Part shown: in pieces, positions 1 to 5,842 of the stretch
Numbering within the stretch: position 1 is the stretch's first letter
Layout of the letters: every line of letters begins with the position of its first letter
Origin: an uncultured Methanomicrobiales archaeon
GTDB taxonomy: Archaea; Thermoplasmatota; Thermoplasmata; Methanomassiliicoccales; Methanomethylophilaceae
DNA length: 7,186 nucleotides
NCBI GenBank assembly: GCA_946528255.1
Contig: CAMMYR010000029.1
Span: forward strand, 1 to 7,186
Reading direction: 5' to 3'
The notes under the pieces: model-generated
The model's input: only the letters and a program-made list of their open reading frames with translations
Told to the model about the DNA's origin: nothing
The model's database searches: none
Program-made: the position numbers and the translations under genes

Positions 1-86
1 ACCTCCCCGGTCGTCTCGGTCTCCTTTCCGAAAAGCTCTCCTTCATATATGGTCCCGTCTTCGAGGACCAGGTATCCGCGTGCCAT
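1..86 (-). CDS. carA: Carbamoyl-phosphate synthase small subunit, N-terminus only
   Basis: Only the first 29 codons are in the window; the gene continues past the left edge. The reverse strand from the ATG at 86 translates to a peptide starting MARGYLVLEDGTIYEGELFG and continuing to TTGEV. This is the characteristic start of the glutamine-hydrolysing subunit of carbamoyl-phosphate synthase: a G-x-L-V-L-E-D-G-T strand, an F/Y-x-G-x-x-F-G turn, then T-T-G-E-V. The CarAB enzyme makes carbamoyl phosphate from glutamine, bicarbonate and ATP for pyrimidine and arginine synthesis in the cytoplasm. The gene is divergent from pelA. No Shine-Dalgarno motif precedes the ATG, and a TATA-like element lies about 27 bp upstream of a start very close to the ATG, so a leaderless mRNA is likely. 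The glutaminase domain is not visible. Confidence 0.85.
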   Translation of the reverse strand, partial: MARGYLVLEDGTIYEGELFGKETETTGE

Positions 87-110
87 CGGGGAATTATCAG
101 ATTTTGGTAC

Positions 111-120
111 TGTATATAAT
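111..120 (-). promoter_or_regulatory. TATA-like element in the carA/pelA divergent region
   Basis: The 144-nt gap between carA and pelA contains the AT-rich core TGTATATAAT. Read on the minus strand it gives TTATATAC, placed to start transcription near position 90, just before the carA ATG at 86. It could also serve pelA, but that would leave a leader of about 90 nt. A weaker AT-rich stretch at 171-180 is closer to pelA. A small CCCC/GGGG inverted repeat (216-219 with 226-229) sits directly before the pelA ATG. The assignment to carA is inference from spacing. Confidence 0.45.
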
Positions 121-230
121 GACATTGGTATCGGACTGACAGGTTTCAGAATCGGTTGTCGGATAGCGGACATTATTGTAACCTGCCGACGATGCGAAGA
201 GGTATTATGTAGGGTCCCCATCAGCGGGGC

Positions 231-1271
231 ATGCGCATAATCGGCACAGACCCCTCCGATAACTCCGTCAGGGTCCACATCGAGACCGATGAGGACATCT
301 GGCATCTGTACAATGTCATCGAGGTGGGGGACCTGGTCACGGCATCCACCACCCGCAGGGAGGAGAAGGCGGCCGACAAGCTCAGGGCCGAGAGGGCCGA
401 GAAGAAGCGCATGACGCTCGGCATCAGGATAGAGAAGATGGAGTTCTCCGAGGACGACCTGAGATTGAAGCTCCTCGGGACCATCGAGACCGGGCCGCAG
501 GACATCGGCCAGCACCACACCCTCATACTGGAGGTGGGGGACCAGCTCTCCATCGGAAAAGACCGCTGGAGGCAAACCCACCGCGACAGGCTGGACAGGG
601 CGGTCAACGACGCCAGGAAGCCGAAGATAGTGTTCGTCTCCCTGGACCAGGACGAGGCGACGGTGGCGGTGCTGAGGCAGTACGGATTGAAGGAGATCGT
701 CACCATCAGATCCGGGAGGTCCGGCAAGCAGTACGCCGAGAAGCCCCAGGCCGACAATTTCCACAAGGAGATCATGGAGAAGCTGCTCCCGCTGATGGAG
801 CCGGGGATGCCCCTTGTGCTCCTCGGACCGGGATTCGAGAAGGAGGCGCTGTCCGAATCCATGAAGAGGTCCGGGGAGCAGGCGTTCTCCAAGCAATACG
901 TCTACCACACCGGGCAGACCGGGATGGCCGGAATCAACGAACTCATGAAGGCCGGCATGGGAGCGGAGGTCCTGAGGGAATCCTCAGTGGGCACCGAGCT
1001 GGAGGCCGTGGAGCAGCTGATGACCGAGATCTCCAGGAACGGCCCGGCGACCTACGGCGACATGCAGATCCGCCAGGCCGCGGATGCCGGGGCGGTTGAG
1101 AGGCTGCTCATCCTGGATTCGAAAATCAGGGAGCAGGACCTGGACGACCTGGTCAGGGCCGTGGAGGCCCAGAAGGGGAGCGTCATCGTGGTATCCGCCC
1201 AGCACGACGGCGGGAAGCAGCTGGCCGCCCTCGGCGGCATGGGCGCCATCCTGAGATACAAGATGGAGCGA
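231..1271 (+). CDS. pelA: Pelota (aPelota) ribosome-rescue factor, ending at an in-frame CGA
   Basis: Pelota (Dom34 family) enters stalled ribosomes with aEF1A-GTP and, with ABCE1, splits them. It is an aRF1 paralogue that lacks the GGQ peptide-release motif. The N-terminal Sm-like domain (about residues 1-130) opens MRIIGTDPSDNSV and includes the typical DEDIWHLYNVI segment. The central domain (about 135-260) has VFVSLDQDEATVAVL and PLVLLGPGFEKEAL. The C-terminal domain (about 265-346) ends with the family signature QLAALGGMGAILRY followed by KME. No GGQ is present. At codon 347 (1269-1271) the frame reads CGA, where family members normally stop. The standard code would add 36 residues, to TGA at 1377-1379. 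That tail is encoded by the promoter and leader of the next gene and resembles no Pelota C-terminus I know. No strong Shine-Dalgarno motif precedes the ATG; the start is chosen because the conserved N-terminus begins there. Confidence 0.92.
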
Positions 1272-1286
1272 GCCTGCGTCCGTTTG

Positions 1287-1294
1287 TTTATATA
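1287..1294 (+). promoter_or_regulatory. TATA box of the homocitrate synthase-like gene
   Basis: TTTATATA is a near-consensus archaeal TATA box, standing out in GC-rich surroundings. It predicts a transcription start near 1312-1318 and a leader of about 60 nt before the ATG at 1376. It lies just downstream of the CGA that closes pelA, inside what the standard code would treat as the pelA tail. Only a weak purine-rich stretch (GGGATGGGA) precedes the ATG. Confidence 0.6.
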
Positions 1295-1375
1295 TGGATT
1301 AGCCCTTGCAGCCATTAGGATGCATTCGCCAGTTTCGCACGAATCAGCGGAGCATACGGATGGGATGGGAACCAT

Positions 1376-2554
1376 ATGAAAGATAAGAATCAGCTCATGG
1401 AATCGTTCAAGGACAAGAGGCTCTGCGTGGTCGACTCCACGCTCACCAACGGCGAGCAGGCCGCAGGTGTCGTTTTCTCAAGCCTCGAGAGGTACAGGAT
1501 CGCCCAGCTCCTCGACGAGGCCGGCGTGGACCAGATCGTTGCCGGCATGCCCATGATGGGCGACTCGGAGAAGAAGGCGGTCAAGCACATCGCCCGCATG
1601 GGCCTCGGGGCATCCGTCATGTCCTGGAACAGGGCCGACATCAACGATATCAACGCCAGCATCGAGTGCGACGTGGACTCCGTGACCATTTCGATCGGAG
1701 CCTCCGAGTACCAGTACTCCAAGGTATACGGCCAGGACGCCCAGTGGGTCATCGACATGCTCTGCAACGCGGTCTCCTACGCCGCCGAGCACGGGATGTA
1801 CGTGTCCTGCGTCGCCGAGGACGCCCCCAATGCGGACCTCGGATTCCTCATCGACTTCGCCAAGGCGGCCAAGGCGGCCGGAGCCAACCGCTTCGGATAC
1901 TGCGACAGCCTCGGCAACGACGACCCCTTCTCCTGCCACGAGAGGATAAAGACCCTCAGCCAGATCGTCGGCATGGACATGGAGATCATCGCCCGCGACG
2001 ACTTCGGGATGGCCACCGCCAACACCCTCGCCGCGATCAAGGCCGGAGCCAAATTCGCCAACGTAACCTCCGTGGGCATCGGCTCCAGGGCTGGATGCGC
2101 CCCCCTCGAGGAGGTCTGCCTCGGCGCCAAGAAGATCATGGACGTGCCCTGCGCCGTCGACGCCACCAAATTCTCCGCCATCGCGGAGGCCGTCGCACTG
2201 GCTTCCGGGCGCCCCGTCCCCGATGGCAAGGCCATCATCGGCGGCAAGATATTCGTCCAGGAGGCCGGCGTCTCCGAGGACGGAGTCATCCGCGATGAGA
2301 ACGGCGAGGCCTTCGACCCCGCCGAGGTCGGAGCCGTCAGGACCATCGCCATCGGAAAGCACTCCAGCAGGAACACCATCATCTCCGAGATGGCCCAGAT
2401 GGGCATGCAGCTCGAGAAGGATGCTGCCGACGAGCTCCTGGCCATGGTCAGGATCGCCTGCACCCAGATGCACCGCGGCATCAGCCGCAGGGAGCTTTTC
2501 CTCCTCTACGAGGACATGATGAACGGTGCCGACGTGTTCGACAGATCCGCTTGA
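1376..2554 (+). CDS. Homocitrate/isopropylmalate synthase-like protein lacking catalytic residues
   Basis: This is a 392-residue TIM-barrel protein of the DRE-TIM metallolyase superfamily, closest by eye to NifV/AksA-type homocitrate synthases. Family marks remain: GEQAAGVVFS (26-35), WNRADINDI (84-92), SCVAEDA, YCDSLGNDDP, FGMATANTLAAIKAGA, GIGSRAG and GKHSSRN. The catalytic positions are changed. The usual D-T-T-L-R-D-G is D-S-T-L-T-N-G (20-26), losing the catalytic Arg and a metal-binding Asp. The usual H-x-H-N-D is I-A-R-D-D (205-209), losing both metal-binding His. The usual H-E-x-G-I-H is Q-E-A-G-V-S (295-300). Condensation of acetyl-CoA with a 2-oxo acid therefore looks unlikely, and a pseudoenzyme or different reaction is inferred. 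Length is normal for the family. It stops at a standard TGA and has its own TATA box. The standard-code reading of pelA would end overlapping this ATG. Confidence 0.85.
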   Translation: MKDKNQLMESFKDKRLCVVDSTLTNGEQAAGVVFSSLERYRIAQLLDEAGVDQIVAGMPMMGDSEKKAVKHIARMGLGASVMSWNRADINDINASIECDVDSVTISIGASEYQYSKVYGQDAQWVIDMLCNAVSYAAEHGMYVSCVAEDAPNADLGFLIDFAKAAKAAGANRFGYCDSLGNDDPFSCHERIKTLSQIVGMDMEIIARDDFGMATANTLAAIKAGAKFANVTSVGIGSRAGCAPLEEVCLGAKKIMDVPCAVDATKFSAIAEAVALASGRPVPDGKAIIGGKIFVQEAGVSEDGVIRDENGEAFDPAEVGAVRTIAIGKHSSRNTIISEMAQMGMQLEKDAADELLAMVRIACTQMHRGISRRELFLLYEDMMNGADVFDRSA

Positions 2555-2564
2555 AACCATTCAC

Positions 2565-2588
2565 CGGGGCCCGGGATGCCGGGCCCCG
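2565..2588 (+). terminator. GC-rich perfect hairpin after the homocitrate synthase-like gene
   Basis: Ten bases (CGGGGCCCGG) pair perfectly with CCGGGCCCCG around a GATG loop, starting 11 nt after the TGA. No T-run follows, so it is not a classic intrinsic terminator. A transcript-end or mRNA 3'-stabilising structure is the best guess from its position. Confidence 0.45.
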
Positions 2589-2635
2589 AACACTTTACGA
2601 ATTGGCCGAAGCGATTTATCTCGGCTAAATGAGAC

Positions 2636-2643
2636 TATTAATC
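2636..2643 (+). promoter_or_regulatory. Candidate promoter element of the winged-helix regulator
   Basis: TATTAATC lies about 27 bp upstream of the ATG at 2667, the spacing expected for a TATA element driving a leaderless mRNA. No Shine-Dalgarno motif precedes that ATG, which agrees. An alternative, TTTATC at 2615-2620, would give a leader of about 25 nt. The sequence alone does not decide between them. Confidence 0.35.
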
Positions 2644-2666
2644 CTAGATGCGATTATCATCCGGGC

Positions 2667-3014
2667 ATGTCTACGCTAAAGATCAGCGAACTGCTGGGGC
2701 AGAAGCATGTCATCGACGTGATCGTCTTCCTGTACTTCTTCGGGGAGCGCAACCGCTCCGAGATATACCATTCGATATCATCGAGCCAGAAGATGCCCAG
2801 GAAGCTGGAGCAGATGGAATCCGCCGGCATTATCACCACGGACGAGTTCGGCGGCCACGGCCGCAAGGCCACCAGCCTGACCGAGAAGGGGCGCTTCCTG
2901 GCCGAAGCGCTGCTGACTATAGAGGAATCGATGAAAGGCACCGCGGAGGAGTTCCGCCAGCAGATGGCGGATTCCATCACCTCGAACCTGAAGGATATGT
3001 ACCGCAGGGTGCGA
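2667..3014 (+). CDS. Small winged-helix transcriptional regulator, ending at an in-frame CGA
   Basis: A 115-residue protein with a compact winged helix-turn-helix. A hydrophobic first helix contains VIDVIVFLYFFG (about 16-27). RSEIYHSI and the probable recognition helix SQKMPRKLEQMESAG (about 30-55) follow, then a wing with FGGHGRKATSLTEKG. A charged, probably helical tail runs from about residue 75 to 115 and may dimerise. There is no ligand domain, metal-binding Cys cluster or membrane segment. The start at 2667 is preferred because homology-like sequence begins there; the frame is open back to 2526, but that part overlaps the preceding gene and the hairpin. Codon 116 (3012-3014) is CGA. 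The standard code would continue to about 3095, antisense to the 3' end of the convergent paaK, giving a Cys/Arg/Pro-rich tail unlike a regulator. It may control the neighbouring paaK; that is inference from proximity. Confidence 0.75.
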
Positions 3015-3015
3015 A

Positions 3016-4317
3016 TCGCTCGTAGGACCTGTTGTCGGTCACGTGGCTGCCCTTGCCCTCGAACCTGGGCAGGGTGCCCGGGAGGACCAGCCTAACGTCC
3101 GCCTTGATGTTGAGGATGTTCTTCATGCGCTCGGCGGTCTTGCGGGTCATCTCGCCCAGCTTGACCATGTCATCGGTGAGGTGGGCCTCGTCCAGCTCCA
3201 CCTCCACCACCATGCTGTCCATGTAGTTGGCGTTGCTGAGGGTGATGTGGTAGAACGGGGACAGGAAAGGCATCTCGCCTATGACCGACTCGATCTGCGA
3301 CGGGAACACATTGACTCCGCGTACCACCAGCATATCGTCGGTCCTGCCGGATATCCTCATGAGCCTGGGGTGGGTCCTGCCGCACTTGCAGGGCGTCCAG
3401 TCCAGGGCGGAAATATCCCCGATCCTGTACCTGATCAGGGGGAAGGCCTCCTTCTTGAGCATGGTGACCACGATCTCGCCCCTCTCGCCCTCCTTGCAGG
3501 GCTCCCCGTTCTCGTCCAGGATCTCCATGTAGCACAGATCCGCCCAGACGTGCAGGCCGCACTGCTGGTCGCACTCCAGGAACATGGGGCCGTAGAACTC
3601 GCTGGCCCCGTAGCAGTTGTGGACGTGCACCCCGGTGCGCTCCTGTAGCTTCTGCCTCATGCTCTCCGACCAGGGCTCCCCGCCGGCGATGGCCAGGCGG
3701 ACCTTGGTGTCCCTGCGGATGTCTATTCCCTTCTGGTCGCATACGTCGGCGATGTGGAACATATAGGATGGTGTGCCGGCCCAGACGGTGACGGGCAGGT
3801 CCTGCATCAGCTGTATCTGCCTGTCGGTGTTCCCTGTCCCTATGGGCAGCACGGTGGCGCCGACCTTCTCGGCCCCGTAGTGGACGCCCAGACCCCCGGT
3901 GAAGAGGCCGTAGCCGTGGAAATTCTGGAACATATCCTTCTTGGTCATGCCGAACGACGTCATTCCCCTGGCCAGGGATTCGGTCCAGTTGTCCAGATCG
4001 TTCCTGGTGTAGCCGACCACAGTGGGCCTCCCGGTGGTACCGGAGGAGACGTGGACCCTCACGAGCTCTTCGTAGGGCCTGACGAACAGCTTGTCGGGAT
4101 AGTTGTCGCGGAGATCCGACTTCCTCATGAAGGGGACCTTGCGGAACGCCTCGAAGCTGGTGATATCCGATGGTTTCACCCCAGCCTCGTCCATGCGGGC
4201 GCGGAAGAACGGGGAGATCTCGTACATCTCGGCGACCTTCTCCTGCAGGAGCTTGAGCTGCAGGGCCTCGAGTTTCTCGCGGGGCATCGTCTCGATCTCT
4301 TCGTTCCAGAAAGCCAT
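3016..4317 (-). CDS. paaK: Phenylacetate-CoA ligase family protein, copy 1, ending at an in-frame CGA
   Basis: An AMP-forming aryl-CoA ligase of the ANL superfamily, 433 residues, activating phenylacetate or another arylacetate with ATP and CoA. Motifs: ATP-binding SSGTTGRPT (91-99), HGYGLFTGGLG (134-144), YGASEFYGP (236-244), YRIGD (297-301), CKCGRTHPR (310-318, possible metal-binding Cys pair), GRTDDML and GVNVFPSQIE (334-343), and C-terminal LPRFEGKGSHVTDNR. The Lys of the usual GKAKR stretch is kept, but the next residues are GSH. The start at 4317 (MAFWNEEIE) matches copy 2 and is preceded by GGAAGG; an upstream ATG at 4347 would add ten unconserved residues. After NRSYE the codon at 3018-3016 is CGA, within one residue of the end of copy 2. 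The standard code adds 12 residues, to TGA at 2979-2977, overlapping the regulator. Substrate preference cannot be read from the sequence. Confidence 0.9.
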
Positions 4318-4331
4318 GGGTGCAACCTTCC

Positions 4332-4347
4332 GTGCCCTTCGGGGCAC
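4332..4347 (-). other. Leader hairpin upstream of paaK copy 1
   Basis: GTGCCC (4332-4337) pairs perfectly with GGGCAC (4342-4347) around a four-base loop, TTCG on the plus strand and CGAA on the minus strand. If transcription starts near 4348, from the TTAAAT at 4376-4371, this stem would be the extreme 5' end of the paaK mRNA, just before the GGAAGG ribosome site. Its function is unknown. Confidence 0.4.
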
Positions 4348-4349
4348 AG

Positions 4350-4364
4350 TGCTATGTTATAGCA
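4350..4364 (-). promoter_or_regulatory. Palindromic candidate operator/promoter of paaK copy 1
   Basis: TGCTAT-GTT-ATAGCA is a perfect inverted repeat with six-base arms and a three-base centre. It sits 33-47 bp upstream of the paaK copy 1 ATG. On the minus strand it contains CTATAAC, itself a possible TATA element; TTAAAT at 4376-4371 is the alternative. A repressor bound here would compete with TBP, so it is a candidate operator, perhaps for the nearby winged-helix protein. I saw no second copy in the window. Confidence 0.4.
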
Positions 4365-4413
4365 TACCACATTTAACCGTGTCGGTCAGTATTAAGGTGA
4401 AAACATGAGAAGA

Positions 4414-4431
4414 GGGAGGGAGGACCCTCCC
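4414..4431 (-). terminator. Terminator-like hairpin after the EF-Tu-like gene
   Basis: On the minus strand GGGAGGG pairs perfectly with CCCTCCC around a TCCT loop, followed by a pyrimidine-rich stretch with a TTTT run. It starts 10 nt after the CGA at 4444-4442, the spacing expected for the end of an operon transcript. In the standard-code reading this hairpin would be protein-coding, which is unlikely. Confidence 0.6.
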
Positions 4432-4441
4432 GGATTCCGGA

Positions 4442-5404
4442 TCGCGGTAAGACGATGGATCCGAGGACGCGGAGCTTCCCGCCCTCCAGATACATCAGTA
4501 TGGCCTTGTCGCCGGGCTTGTGGATCATATCGGAGTCCATCTCGATGGAGACCTGGGCCTGCCTGAAATCGTCCCCGTCGTCGACGGATACGACCCTGCA
4601 GGGCAGCATCTGCATCCAGTGGCCCACATGGAGCACCATGCCCTCCTTCAGCGGGGTGGGCCAGTACTTCACCAGGGATACCTTACCGGATACGGACCTG
4701 GACATCTTCATGGACGGGTCGGTGGTGAGGACGAATCCCCTGTCCAGCTCCTCTGATTCGATGTTCCTGAGGGCCAGTCCGACATGGTCGCCTTTGACCC
4801 CGTCGTCAGCATCGATGTCGTGCTTCTGGATGGATTTGAGGATGACTTCCTTGTTCACAGGGAAGACCTTCATCTTGTCGTGCTTCCTGAAGTACCCGTC
4901 TATGACGGATCCCAGGACCACGGTGCCCACTCCCTTGACGTTGAAGTGGCTGTCGACCGGACAGGAACCGCAGGTCCCTTCGCCGGGCTGCTTCGCCTCG
5001 GCCTTGGCCATGGCGATGAGCTCCTCCCTCATCTTGATGGGGTCCTCCTCGCGGTACTCGTAGTGCTCCAGGCAGGTGCCCGCCAGTATGGGGGCCAGCT
5101 GCTCCGGCTGGATGTAGTTCCTGAGGATGATGAAGCCCCTGTCTATGCCCAGGGAATCCACCATGACGATGGTCTCCCCCAAATTGGCGTCGATCTTGTC
5201 GACCACCAGTATGCAGAACTCCGACATGGCGACGGAGTAGAACAGGGATGACAGCTTCTCCGGGTACTTGGACGGCTCGATGAGGGTGAACGAATCGCTC
5301 CCCGCCTTGTGGTCGTAGAACGTCATATCGGTGACGGTGCCCTTCTTGCCGACGGTGGCGGCGTATCCGGGTGTCCCGACCACTGCGATGTTCAGGTTGC
5401 CCAC
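4442..5404 (-). CDS. EF-Tu/SelB-like protein with degenerate GTPase domain, ending at an in-frame CGA
   Basis: A 320-residue relative of translational GTPases. The G-domain-like part (about 1-125) starts NIAVVGTPGYAATVGKKGT. It matches the frame around a P-loop, but the loop itself (G-H-V-D-H-G-K-T in relatives) is shortened and lost. The DxxG position reads EPSKYPEK, and the NKxD position reads RNYI. A linker with CGSC (145-148) leads to a well-kept EF-Tu domain II (about 151-228) with FNVKGVGTVVLGSV, KSIQKHD and GDHVGLALRNI. A domain III-like barrel (about 235-320) ends GGKLRVLGSIVLP. GTP hydrolysis is not expected; RNA or ribosome binding is possible. The start is GTG at 5404, four nt after the ACT gene stop, with AGGAG about 10 nt upstream. 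Codon 321 is CGA. The standard code adds 22 residues through the terminator hairpin, to TAA at 4375-4373. I recall similar P-loop-less proteins in methanogens, function unknown. Confidence 0.85.
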
Positions 5405-5408
5405 GGGA

Positions 5409-5831
5409 TCAGATCTCCTGCTCGGTGATCAGGGTGATTCCCGCTCCCTCGAGGACGCCGACGGCCTTCTGGCAGTCGTCCACCCTAAGGAAGAAGGCGG
5501 CCTTGCTCCTGCCGGTGTAGGCGTAGCCGTACTCGATGTTGATGCCCTCGCGTCCCAGGACGTCGGCGGCGGCGAATATGGAACCGGGCTCGTCGTCGAT
5601 GATGACTCCTATTACCTCGGTCTTCCTGACGATTATGTTCTTGCCCTGGAGCTTGGAGTAGGCGTCCTCCGGGTCATCCACGATGGCCCTCAGGATACCG
5701 AACTCCGCCGACTCGGCGAGGTTGAAAGCTTTCATGTTGACGCCGCAGTCCCTGAGGACCGAGACGATGTGGGCCAGGCGGCCCGGCTCGTTGTTGACGA
5801 AAATCGACAGCTGCTTGATTATCTTCGACAT
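5409..5831 (-). CDS. Tandem ACT-domain protein, probable amino-acid sensor
   Basis: A 140-residue soluble protein made of two ACT domains. The first (about 5-68) begins QLSIFVNNEPGRLAHIVSVL, the second (about 72-138) begins VIGVIIDDEPGSIFAAADVL. Each has the ligand-loop pattern (N/D)EPG at the start of its first helix. There is no catalytic domain, so it most likely binds an amino acid as a regulatory subunit. It lies between paaK copy 2 (5-nt gap) and the EF-Tu-like gene (4-nt gap), in one leftward operon. ACT proteins are commonly found next to archaeal aryl-CoA ligases, which suggests feedback by an aromatic amino acid; that link is inference. The start at 5831 follows a good ribosome site (AGGTGAT, 4-nt spacing). 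It ends at a standard TGA (5411-5409). Confidence 0.88.
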   Translation of the reverse strand: MSKIIKQLSIFVNNEPGRLAHIVSVLRDCGVNMKAFNLAESAEFGILRAIVDDPEDAYSKLQGKNIIVRKTEVIGVIIDDEPGSIFAAADVLGREGINIEYGYAYTGRSKAAFFLRVDDCQKAVGVLEGAGITLITEQEI

Positions 5832-5835
5832 CCCA

Positions 5836-5842
5836 ATCACCT
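5836..5842 (-). promoter_or_regulatory. Shine-Dalgarno site of the ACT gene, overlapping the paaK copy 2 stop
   Basis: AGGTGAT on the minus strand closely matches the archaeal anti-Shine-Dalgarno complement and sits 4 nt before the ACT ATG. It consists of the last AGG codon and TGA stop of paaK copy 2 plus one base, immediately after a CGA codon. It implies translational coupling. It also means the two codons after that CGA have a role of their own and need not be coding. Confidence 0.7.

Noticed and set aside
49..240. 63-codon open frame in the carA/pelA region
   Set aside because: It crosses the carA N-terminus in antisense and the promoter gap, and shows no ribosome site or similarity.
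1272..1379. Hydrophobic stretch (LFIYGLALAAI) in the standard-code Pelota tail as a membrane anchor
   Set aside because: It is encoded by the TATA box and leader of the next gene, follows the family end and a CGA, and Pelota is a soluble ribosome factor.
231..1379. Frameshift or sequencing error as the cause of the long tails
   Set aside because: The frames are intact up to the family ends, and each needs a one-base T-to-C change at a stop codon, in four or five genes on both strands. Repeated independent errors of that kind are implausible, although assembly reads should still be checked.
1478..2560. Open frame of 360 codons on the minus strand, antisense to the homocitrate synthase-like gene
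   Set aside because: Its composition is dominated by Gly, Val, Asp and His, with no recognisable motif; it arises from codon bias of the plus-strand gene.
2526..2666. Longer N-terminus for the regulator, starting at 2526
   Set aside because: The extra 47 residues are translated from the end of the preceding gene, the GC hairpin and the promoter region; the winged-helix sequence starts just after the ATG at 2667.
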